From the NCBI GenBank assembly GCA_029560455.1, contig JAKQKW010000169.1:1-45778 (forward strand): DNA of 45,778 nt, read 5' to 3'. Source of the DNA: Candidatus Rifleibacteriota bacterium. Its GTDB lineage: Bacteria > Riflebacteria > Ozemobacteria > Ozemobacterales > Ozemobacteraceae. The notes beneath the pieces were generated by a model. It was given only the letters and a program-made list of their open reading frames with translations. It made no database searches and had not been told where the DNA came from. Positions 8,761 through 16,929 of this stretch are shown one piece after another. The first letter of the stretch is position 1, and each line of letters begins with the position of its first letter. The position numbers and the translations under genes were made by a program.

Positions 8761-11704
8761 CGGGTCACAGCTGAAAACAATCAGCCCGGCGCGGCCGGAA
8801 ACCGGCAATCTGCTGGTATTCTGGCTGTTCGTCTTTGTTCTGCCGGCAGTCTGCTGCAGATTTTTCCTGAATGTTTACATCGAAGCCGATACCGGCAAGA
8901 CCATGCTGACAGCCTCACACATATTGCGTGAAGAAATCGAAAGTTTCAGCCACGACCTCAGTCTTGAAACACTTCTCAGCACAGGCATAGAAAAAGCAGT
9001 CGGCGACCTGAGAGCTACAGATATGCCTGCGACAATCAGTGACTCACCTGAGACAATCAGCCGGTATCTTTCTGAATCAATAGGCAACAACTGCGGGATT
9101 AAGCCAATTTTCTGCGGCATCATGCGTCTTTCTGACCGAAAAACCGGCGGATCAGCCACCGCCTTGTCACCGATCAATCCTGGCCGTAAATCCATTGCAG
9201 TTATCATGCAGCACCTTTTTCCAGATCCGACTGGCTCCGAAAAAGACTCAAGTAAACTTTTTCCGGCAGTAGCAAAAACCGTATTCGGTAACTATCTCAC
9301 CCTGGCAGACCGGTCTGACGTTTTTGCCAGTGGTTTTTTCTGCAAAAATGACACTGATCGAATGTTGCTTTTCCACAGTCGTTTTAAAAATCACTCAAAT
9401 GGCCTTAATTACGCCTTTCTGCTTGTATTTTCAGAGAATTCAATCTCCCCTCAGCAGCTGTTTGATTTTGCCAGAAAACGCACCAGATCAAAAGATTCCA
9501 GACGCGGCTATGCAATGCTCAGGACCATACCAGAAAGAGACTTTTTCATGACAGCTGAAGACAGACTTGTCTGCGTTGCACCGGTCGACCCTGCAGCCCT
9601 GCGCATCGGTTCTCACAAAGGGCAAAGCTGGTATGACCGCAGCATCAGCTCAGGCACAGCAGCGCAAAAACCTTCGCAGTTGCCATACCTGCTTGTCAGC
9701 AGAGAATTCAAAGGTTCATCTCTGAAACTCTATCTGCCGCAAATCAGCCTGCTACTACTGCTGTTCGCGTTTTCAGGAGTAGCACTGGTCAGGCAATATC
9801 TATCAGGTAACCTGCCCCCTTCTCCCCTGCATCAGCGGTTTAAAGTTGCCATTCTTGCGGCAACCCTTCTGCCATTTGCTGCATTCATTCTGACTTCGAT
9901 TGAATTTATCGAACACTTCAACCGGGTCACCATTTCAGCCCAGACTCAGAATCTGGTCAGCGACCTGCAGATGCTTGAGTTCAACATTCTCAACCACGAC
10001 CTGCAGGAGCAACGCGCCACATCGCAATTTGTGAAACAGCTTCGTAAACAGAGCACACAAAGCCGCGAAGTCATTCATCAGATGCTCAAGAGTAAAATAG
10101 GCATACTTTACGAAGGTTATGGTTTTTTACGCAGCGATGGGCTTTTTCTCGAACAACTCCCTGATACGAGAGACATTTCCGTCGACGACATTAACAAATT
10201 CCGTGTGGCACAGGAAATCAGTTTCGGTCAGCTATACAACATCTTCGAGTTTGTCGGAGCCATGCGCCCCGATTTTGCAGAGAACATAGAAGAAAAGACC
10301 GCCCTTGCAAAATGGAAGGCATTCAGCGTTCACCTGAACGAAGTCGACCGCGACAGCTTCTGCTGCACTGACGGTCAGTATTTCATGTCACGCAATGCCG
10401 ACAAGAACTATTTCCGGTTATCTTTTCACCAGCTCTTCCCCGACAAGAACAAGGCAGAACCATGGGCTGGAGTTACATTTATAAAAAATGTGCGCAACAC
10501 CATTGAGCACTATCTTGAAACTCAGAATCAGCACGGAATATTTTTCTACAGTCGAGACCAGATGCTTTTTCAATCAGCTGTTTTCCGCTGTCAGGAAAAT
10601 TCAACGGAAATCGACCAGTCGGTAGCATGGCCATTGTCAGCTTTGCGTGAAAAAGACATGATAGAAGCAACCAGAAAACCCGATCAGACAGAGAAAGAGG
10701 CTAGCTGGGTTACAAGAGACAACAACGGCATTATCAGTATTTTTGCCGTAAGAGCTATGGCTGAACTGCCGTTCGTTCTCGTCTCAAAGTGTCTGATAAG
10801 CACTCTGGCGATAAACGAGCAACTGTTCAGGGTAGCCGGCCTGCTGCTGATCCCCTACGCCCTGCTGCTTCTGGCAGTCCTAAGTTCCCTTCTGGCAGAG
10901 GTCTTTCTCAAGCCTATCAATCTGCTTATAGATGGCAGTTATCAGCTTGAGCAGGGGCATTTTCCGATAATTGATTTCCGGTCTGAAAACGAGCTCGGCA
11001 CTCTTGTTGAACACTTCAATACAATGTCTGAAGGAATGAAGCAGAGACAAAGACTGCAACGCTTCGTCTCCGAAGAAGTCTCAGACTCAATAAGCCTCGA
11101 AGCGATGACGATGCAGGAGTCTCTGGGCAAACTCGTTTACCGGGTTATCGTTTTTATACATATCCGTGATTTTACCAGCCTGTGTGAGAAAATCGAGCCA
11201 GAGTCGGCAATCTCGCTGCTCAACCGCTATTTTTCGACCTTTGAGCCCTGCCTGAAAAATAACCGGGGGCAGATTGAAAAATACATAGGCGACGCAATTA
11301 TGGTCAGTTTTTCACCGGAAAATTGCGACGATAGCCCCTCATTCGCCGCATGCGCTGCAGCCCTGTCATGCCTCGCAGCTTTGCCACAGCTGAATCGAAA
11401 TTTGTCAGACACCAGCCTGCCGAAAATAAAAATCGGCATTGGTATTGCCGCCGGCAATGTTATCAGGGGCAAAATCGGGGCCAGGCAAAGCCGAAAAGAC
11501 TTCACTCTGATCGGCGACCCGGTAAATCTTGCTGCCAGACTCGAAACCAATTCACATTTTGACAGCCAATCGCATATACTGATTGACAATGAGACCGCAA
11601 AAGCGGTTGAGGCCAGTTTCATTACCCACCTGCATGGCAATCTGGCCATAAAAGGCAAGAGTCAGCCGGTTTCAGTTTTTGAACTGAAGGGAGCCCTCAA
11701 ATGA
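8753..11704 (+). CDS. Membrane class III cyclase A2 (C2-like half, first metal Asp replaced by His)
   Basis: 983 residues, a paralogue of A1. TM1 (~19-42), periplasmic region, TM2 (~331-347), TM3 (~364-385), periplasmic region, TM4 (~691-718), HAMP-like linker with SENELGTL, cyclase domain (~796-983). The first metal ligand is His803 (VFIHIRDFT, codon CAT at 11159), the same substitution as in A1. Asp847 (KYIGDAIMV), Lys843, Thr918 (DFTLIGDPVNLAARLE), Asn925 and Arg929 are kept. The second periplasmic region shares GFLRSDGLFLE and DSFC motifs with A1. ATG 8753 has AGGA eight bases upstream and overlaps the end of B1 by 8 bases. The end overlaps B2 by 4 bases (ATGA), so A2 and B2 are probably made in equal amounts. 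Expected partner: B2, or B1 by cross-pairing. Confidence 0.9.
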   Translation: MPDGSQLKTISPARPETGNLLVFWLFVFVLPAVCCRFFLNVYIEADTGKTMLTASHILREEIESFSHDLSLETLLSTGIEKAVGDLRATDMPATISDSPETISRYLSESIGNNCGIKPIFCGIMRLSDRKTGGSATALSPINPGRKSIAVIMQHLFPDPTGSEKDSSKLFPAVAKTVFGNYLTLADRSDVFASGFFCKNDTDRMLLFHSRFKNHSNGLNYAFLLVFSENSISPQQLFDFARKRTRSKDSRRGYAMLRTIPERDFFMTAEDRLVCVAPVDPAALRIGSHKGQSWYDRSISSGTAAQKPSQLPYLLVSREFKGSSLKLYLPQISLLLLLFAFSGVALVRQYLSGNLPPSPLHQRFKVAILAATLLPFAAFILTSIEFIEHFNRVTISAQTQNLVSDLQMLEFNILNHDLQEQRATSQFVKQLRKQSTQSREVIHQMLKSKIGILYEGYGFLRSDGLFLEQLPDTRDISVDDINKFRVAQEISFGQLYNIFEFVGAMRPDFAENIEEKTALAKWKAFSVHLNEVDRDSFCCTDGQYFMSRNADKNYFRLSFHQLFPDKNKAEPWAGVTFIKNVRNTIEHYLETQNQHGIFFYSRDQMLFQSAVFRCQENSTEIDQSVAWPLSALREKDMIEATRKPDQTEKEASWVTRDNNGIISIFAVRAMAELPFVLVSKCLISTLAINEQLFRVAGLLLIPYALLLLAVLSSLLAEVFLKPINLLIDGSYQLEQGHFPIIDFRSENELGTLVEHFNTMSEGMKQRQRLQRFVSEEVSDSISLEAMTMQESLGKLVYRVIVFIHIRDFTSLCEKIEPESAISLLNRYFSTFEPCLKNNRGQIEKYIGDAIMVSFSPENCDDSPSFAACAAALSCLAALPQLNRNLSDTSLPKIKIGIGIAAGNVIRGKIGARQSRKDFTLIGDPVNLAARLETNSHFDSQSHILIDNETAKAVEASFITHLHGNLAIKGKSQPVSVFELKGALK

Positions 11705-14688
11705 GAGAAAACGAAACCGGGCTTAGCATTAACCGACAGTCTGCCAGCAGTTTCACCTACCTTCTTCTCTGGCTTCTGCTTATCCTTTTTCCGGTAATTG
11801 TCGCCAGATTCATTTTTGCTGCGGCAATGACCATGGAAAAACAGCTTGCAGACTCAAGAATGCGACAGAAGTTCAACATCGAACTGAAAAAATACGAGAC
11901 GGCACTCGAACCTCGGCACTGGATTCGCCACGCCCTGCAGGCAGACGATTTTGACCAGATCATTCATAAATTATATAAAGGCGAAGCGGGAGCCAATGAG
12001 TATCTTCGCCACCCGTTTATTGCATCTATTGGTCATATTGGCAACACCCCTGCTCAGAACATAGAACTCTTCTCAAAACAATTCAGGCGTTTTACCGGTA
12101 CGGTTCCTGACATCGTTATCGTGATTGCATCTGACCCGGCACAGTGCAGCTGGCAAATCAGAACTCCATTCGCGCAGCCGCAGAGCGATCAGCAACTGCG
12201 GCAAATTCTTGTTCAAAGCTGGAAAAGACTATCAGAGCGGCATAAAAAGAATCTGGAACAGGTTCCGGACTTCATTCGCCATGTCAGTAAAGACCGCGAA
12301 CTCAGTCGGATTTTTGGCATCTTCGACTTTGTTTCGACCAGCCTTGGGCTCGCCAAATCGCATTTTTCAACAGCCAACAACAGTGAGATGTTTATCAGCC
12401 TGCTGCCAATGCCAGATTCAAGCGGCAGACTCGATCACAGATTCATCCTCTCAGCCGTCTCAGCTGCAAGCCTGAATCCGGAATTCATGTTGAAAACAAC
12501 CTGTCATAGATTCAGCAACGCCTTCTCTAAACACAGTTTTGGCACCACATCGTTGAGCACTCTGCCCAGATTCGTCGAAACAGCAGGCAAACTCGCCCTG
12601 ATAGGTTCAACCCCTGAATCTTTCAGGAAATTGGCCTGGAAACACATAGAAAACAGCCAGACACTCCTGGCGATCAGCATTTCTGACGCAAGGCAGACAA
12701 ATTCAGAGACGCTGAAAATGCTGGTCAGCACTATTCTCCTCGCCTATTCTCTCGCCATGACAATGGCAATGGCAGGAATCATCTCTGGTCGTATCAAAGG
12801 CGTGCAAAACATTCAAAAAATAGTCGCAGCAGGCCTTTTTGCCGGCATGCTTCTGCCGCTCAGCGGCTCGATCTGGTTCGGTATCTGTTATCTGAACACC
12901 AGCAAACATCTTGAAGCAGAAGACGTGCTCGACCACATGCGCAATACCGCTTTTATCACCGATCAGGCTGTAAAAAACCAGATAACGCGAAATGTTCTTT
13001 TTCGTAATCTGTTCACCGCAATTCTTTCTGACTGGCAACCGGATCAGCTGAAAAAAATCAATACCCGAACCGGTTTTTTCGCCGAAGAAGGCGGAGAAGA
13101 GCCCGGAAAAAAACATCTGCGCCTGATGGACATGCTTGATTCTTACATTTTTTACCACCCAGACCTTGATGACATTGTTGGCATGGGAACTAACAGACAG
13201 AAAATTACCGAAACGCCATATCTTTTTGTCGGCATTCACGCCAGAAACATGCTGTATCAGCTGGGTGCCATGAACCACCTGCCGCCGGAGAAAATCAACC
13301 ATGTTCTCAATAAGTCCCAGTATATGGTGGGTTTCCTAGATAATGTTGTCGACAATCGACTTATTTCAAAAGCCTTTGCTGAAGAAAAGGCCCCTGTTCC
13401 CAACTCCATGAGCACCAGACGCGAGCAATTGACCACATCCTTCTGGCGTGATGTTAAGGGCAAAGTCAAGGGTATTTCAATTCTTCAGACCGATTCTGGG
13501 TGCTGGGTTTATGACTTCAGCGAATTCATAGAGAGAGGCCTGGTCAGGCAGGTGTTTTCGCATAACGGCTATCGCATCTTTCTCAATCTTTATCTCAGAC
13601 AGTCTTACAACCACCGGCGTCTCATCGACCAGTCGGTTAAAACCAGTATTCACAACAATCTATCCTGGCGGCAACTATGGCCTCTGGCCGAAGCTCTTTA
13701 CTCCTTCGGAGATTCGGTTCGCATCAACAATCTCGATGCTCCTGATCCGCACCTGCTTTTTACCACCCCCGCGGTCAACGGCGATGTCTGGATAATGGCT
13801 TATGCCAGGCCAGAAGGTCGGGGAAAAAGTGTATCTGGCTCGACAGGCCTGCTGTTGCTGGCAACTTTGGCCGCTCTCTGCGGTCTGGTTCTCGCCAGAG
13901 GTCTGAGCCGTGTTCTGTTACGACCGATTCCGGCGCTCGAAGAAGCTGTTGCCCATCTGGGTCGTCAGAACTTCAATTTTCGCCTGCAGATAAACAACGG
14001 CGACGAATTCGATCAACTGGCGACCGCATTCAATAAGGCATCCCGCAAGCTTTTCGAAAAACAACAGCTGAGTCAGCTTGTTTCGAGAAACGTGCTCGAC
14101 GCAATTTCGCAGGATGACGAACATCTGCTGAAACCTGGTGGCAGCCGTGTCAGGGGCAGCATACTGTTTTCTGATATCCGTGGCTTTACCAACATTTCTG
14201 AAAAATACCCACCCGAAGAGGTTGTCGCCATGCTCAATGATTACTTCAGTCGCATGGCTGACTGCATCGAAGGCAACGGCGGTCTGATCGACAAGCTTAT
14301 TGGCGATGCAATTCAGGCAGTTTTTTATGCCCACGAAAACGCCAATTGTGCTGAAAGTGCGGTCAAAGCAGGTCTGGCAATGCGCGCCGCCCTGCACGAA
14401 TTTAATTTCGACCGGCGGCAGAGAGGCCTTTTCACGATCGAAAACGGCGTCGGCATCTGCACTGGCAGCGTCATCAGCGGCCGGGTTGGCTCTGAACAGG
14501 GAATGCTCGACGCCACCGTAATCGGCAGTCTGGTCGGTCAGGCCGCCCAGCTCGAAGGCCGCAGTAAAACAGGCACCGCCAGCAGGGTAATGATTGACGC
14601 CACAACCAGCAGTGAACTGCCCGCATCTTATCAACGTCAGCATATCAGCTCAGACCAGCCCGAAGAAAATCTGATCGAAATGCTTTAA
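11701..14688 (+). CDS. Membrane class III cyclase B2 (C1-like half, transition-state Asn and Arg lost)
   Basis: 995 residues, a paralogue of B1. TM1 (~18-42), periplasmic region, TM2 (~340-361), TM3 (~375-398), periplasmic region, TM4 (~716-740), HAMP-like region with NGDEFDQLATAF, cyclase domain (~816-995). Asp825 (LFSDIRGFT) and Asp869 (KLIGDAIQA) bind metal, with Lys865 and Thr939 also kept. The catalytic block reads DATVIGSLVGQAAQLE: the transition-state Asn is Gly946 (GGT at 14536) and the Arg is Gln950 (CAG at 14548). B1 and B2 share both the cyclase motifs (EEVVAMLNDYF) and a DPHLL motif before TM4, so the A-B pair was probably duplicated as a unit. ATG 11701 follows AAGGGAG by seven bases. 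Last gene of the operon; no clear plus-strand terminator follows. Confidence 0.9.
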   Translation: MRENETGLSINRQSASSFTYLLLWLLLILFPVIVARFIFAAAMTMEKQLADSRMRQKFNIELKKYETALEPRHWIRHALQADDFDQIIHKLYKGEAGANEYLRHPFIASIGHIGNTPAQNIELFSKQFRRFTGTVPDIVIVIASDPAQCSWQIRTPFAQPQSDQQLRQILVQSWKRLSERHKKNLEQVPDFIRHVSKDRELSRIFGIFDFVSTSLGLAKSHFSTANNSEMFISLLPMPDSSGRLDHRFILSAVSAASLNPEFMLKTTCHRFSNAFSKHSFGTTSLSTLPRFVETAGKLALIGSTPESFRKLAWKHIENSQTLLAISISDARQTNSETLKMLVSTILLAYSLAMTMAMAGIISGRIKGVQNIQKIVAAGLFAGMLLPLSGSIWFGICYLNTSKHLEAEDVLDHMRNTAFITDQAVKNQITRNVLFRNLFTAILSDWQPDQLKKINTRTGFFAEEGGEEPGKKHLRLMDMLDSYIFYHPDLDDIVGMGTNRQKITETPYLFVGIHARNMLYQLGAMNHLPPEKINHVLNKSQYMVGFLDNVVDNRLISKAFAEEKAPVPNSMSTRREQLTTSFWRDVKGKVKGISILQTDSGCWVYDFSEFIERGLVRQVFSHNGYRIFLNLYLRQSYNHRRLIDQSVKTSIHNNLSWRQLWPLAEALYSFGDSVRINNLDAPDPHLLFTTPAVNGDVWIMAYARPEGRGKSVSGSTGLLLLATLAALCGLVLARGLSRVLLRPIPALEEAVAHLGRQNFNFRLQINNGDEFDQLATAFNKASRKLFEKQQLSQLVSRNVLDAISQDDEHLLKPGGSRVRGSILFSDIRGFTNISEKYPPEEVVAMLNDYFSRMADCIEGNGGLIDKLIGDAIQAVFYAHENANCAESAVKAGLAMRAALHEFNFDRRQRGLFTIENGVGICTGSVISGRVGSEQGMLDATVIGSLVGQAAQLEGRSKTGTASRVMIDATTSSELPASYQRQHISSDQPEENLIEML

Positions 14689-14699
14689 AAACGAGCCCC

Positions 14700-14743
14700 A
14701 AAAAACATACCCGCGGTCTGCAGAAGCAGTACACGCGGGTATG
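14700..14743 (-). terminator. Rho-independent terminator of urocanate hydratase gene
   Basis: A perfect 10-base stem, CATACCCGCG (14706-14715) with CGCGGGTATG (14734-14743). Read on the minus strand it is followed by six T's, which fits termination of the hut transcript. The T tract is absent on the plus side, so it should not be an efficient terminator for B2. Confidence 0.8.
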
Positions 14744-14760
14744 CACCTTATGAGGCGGAT

Positions 14761-16785
14761 TTATTTTTTGAACAGATCGGCGACGGCTTTTTTAACTGCG
14801 TCTTCCTGCGGAATAAAAGGCAGCGTAACATGATTACCAGCACCGCTGCGGTTAAAGGCAGCAGTCACTTCGATGGCGTTTTCGCAACGACCCCAGGCGC
14901 GGCGCGAAACACCACACATGACATCCCAGGTCATGGCCTGCCTGATGATTTCGTCAACCCTTTCGCTGCCATCGAGAACCAGCCCGAAGCCGCCGTTAAT
15001 CGACTTGCCGATGCCAACACCACCACCGTTGTGCAGCGAAATCAGACTCATGCCGCGGGCGGCATTACCGGCATAGCAATGTGTAGCCATTTCGGCCATG
15101 ATATTGCTGCCATCTCTGATATTGGCGGTTTCGCGGTATGGCGAATCGGTGCCGCCGGTATCGTGGTGATCGCGACCAAGCATTACGGGGCCGATTTCGC
15201 CATTGCGAACCATTTCATTGAATTTGAGCGCGATTTTAACCCGGCCTTCGGTGTCCTGATAAAGAATTCTCGCCTGGGTTCCCACCACCAGCGCATTCTT
15301 TTCGGCGTCTCTGATCCAGACGTAGTTATCGCGGTCTTGTGCTCGGCGGTTCGGATCGATGCAAGCCATAGCAGCCTGGTCAGTCTTTGCCAGATCTTCT
15401 TTTCGGCCGCTGAGACAAACCCATCTGAAGGGTCCGTAACCATAATCGAACAGCATCGGGCCCATTATATCTTCAACGTATGAGGGCCAGATAAAACCAT
15501 CACGCGGGTTTTCGCCATTGGCGCAGATTTCTTTGACGCCGGCATCGAAAACTGATCTCATAAAGGCATTGCCGTAATCGAAAAAGTAAGTACCACGCTG
15601 ACAGAGGGTTTTGATGGCTTTAAAGTGGGCTTTCAATGAAGCGTCAACCATTTCTCTGAATTTGACGGGATTCTTCGCGATCATTTCAGTGCGTTCGGCA
15701 AAAGTCAGGCCTTTTGGGCAGTAACCGCCATCATAAACCGCATGGCATGAAGTCTGATCCGAAAGCAGTTCAATCGGAACCCTTTTATTAACCGCATATT
15801 CAAGCAGATCGACAATATTGCCATGAAAAGCAATCGAGGTACTTTTGCGGGCGCGCATGTGTTCATGAGCCAGATCGAAGGCTTCTGCCGGTGTTCTGGC
15901 GATTTTTGCGACCCAACCCTGTTCGTGCCGCGTCTTGATTCGCGATTCGTCAACTTCGGCAATGATACCAACGCCATTGGCTATTTCGATGGCCTTCGGC
16001 TGCGCGCCGCTCATGCCGCCAAGACCGGAAGAAACAAAAAGATGACCGGTGAGGTCTTCATCTGCACCAATGCCTAGTTTCATGCGGCCGGCGTTCAAAA
16101 TGGTGTTGAAGGTTCCGTGTACGATGCCCTGCGGCCCGATGTACATCCAGCCACCTGCAGTCATCTGGCCGTAATTGGTAACGCCCAGCTGCATGCCGCG
16201 GTGCCATTCTTCCTGATTGTCGAACATACCGATCATCAGACCATGGCTCATAATGACACGCGGAGCCGAGGAATGTGACCTGAACAGGCCGAGCGGATGC
16301 CCCGACATCACCACCAGCGTCTGATCCTGGGTCATGATTTCGAGATATTTTTTGATCAGGCGGTATTGCATCCAGTTCTGGCAGACCTGACCGGTTTCAC
16401 CATAGGTAACCAGTTCGTAGGGGTAAAGAGCAATGGCAAAGTCGAGATTGTTGTCGATCATCACCTGAAAAGCCTTGCCTTCGATGCAGTTGCCCCTGTA
16501 TTCATCGATCGGGCGGCCCTTGAGATTGCCTGCCGGGCGATAACGGTAGCCATAGATGCGACCACGGGTTTTAAGCTCATCGAGAAATTCGGGAATCAGA
16601 GCTTCGTGCAACTCTTCAGGAATATAGCGCAGAGCGTTTTTAAGGGCAGTTTCGGTTTCGCCCTGATTCAATGTAAAGCCACGATCCGGGGCTCTTCTGA
16701 TGCCAGGTTCAAAAGCCGGGTAAGACGGCAGTTCGGCATCGAGCTTGATGGTCATGGCAGCGGCAATTGTCTTGTTGTCCAACAT
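14761..16785 (-). CDS. hutU: Urocanate hydratase (urocanase)
   Basis: 674 residues, the long form of the family. It converts urocanate to imidazolone propionate in histidine breakdown, using tightly bound NAD+. Visible signatures are GGWMYIGPQGIVHGT, SSGLGGMSGAQP, the conserved glycine-rich LHNGGGVGIGKSINGG near the C-terminus, and the YGPFRWVCLSG active-site region. The start is ATG 16785, with GGAGG nine bases upstream. It stands alone: no hutH, hutI or hutG is in the window, and it has no evident link with the cyclases on either side. It is transcribed away from the 16930 cyclase across a 144-base shared upstream region. Confidence 0.95.
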   Translation of the reverse strand: MLDNKTIAAAMTIKLDAELPSYPAFEPGIRRAPDRGFTLNQGETETALKNALRYIPEELHEALIPEFLDELKTRGRIYGYRYRPAGNLKGRPIDEYRGNCIEGKAFQVMIDNNLDFAIALYPYELVTYGETGQVCQNWMQYRLIKKYLEIMTQDQTLVVMSGHPLGLFRSHSSAPRVIMSHGLMIGMFDNQEEWHRGMQLGVTNYGQMTAGGWMYIGPQGIVHGTFNTILNAGRMKLGIGADEDLTGHLFVSSGLGGMSGAQPKAIEIANGVGIIAEVDESRIKTRHEQGWVAKIARTPAEAFDLAHEHMRARKSTSIAFHGNIVDLLEYAVNKRVPIELLSDQTSCHAVYDGGYCPKGLTFAERTEMIAKNPVKFREMVDASLKAHFKAIKTLCQRGTYFFDYGNAFMRSVFDAGVKEICANGENPRDGFIWPSYVEDIMGPMLFDYGYGPFRWVCLSGRKEDLAKTDQAAMACIDPNRRAQDRDNYVWIRDAEKNALVVGTQARILYQDTEGRVKIALKFNEMVRNGEIGPVMLGRDHHDTGGTDSPYRETANIRDGSNIMAEMATHCYAGNAARGMSLISLHNGGGVGIGKSINGGFGLVLDGSERVDEIIRQAMTWDVMCGVSRRAWGRCENAIEVTAAFNRSGAGNHVTLPFIPQEDAVKKAVADLFKK

Positions 16786-16902
16786 TCCTTGCGACCTCCG
16801 GGCTGTCTTTTTTCGTCAGACAATATACCCTTTTGCCCGATTTTGAGCAACAGGCAAAGATACAGACAGTGGTTTAATATTGCTGCGAAAAATGGGTAAA
16901 AG

Positions 16903-16911
16903 TGCTAGAAT
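16903..16911 (+). promoter_or_regulatory. Possible extended -10 element of the Cache cyclase gene
   Basis: TGCTAGAAT, an extended -10 of the same form (TGC plus TAGxAT) as in the predicted hisC promoter. It lies about 20 bases upstream of the ATG at 16930. No convincing -35 is found at 16-18 bases; TTGCTG at 16880 has a 20-base spacer. Confidence 0.35.
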
Positions 16912-16929
16912 TCTCAACAGGATCTACTG

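Noticed and set aside
14830..15483. A 217-codon plus-strand open frame opposite hutU
   Set aside because: Antisense shadow of the urocanase gene; the minus-strand frame has all family motifs.
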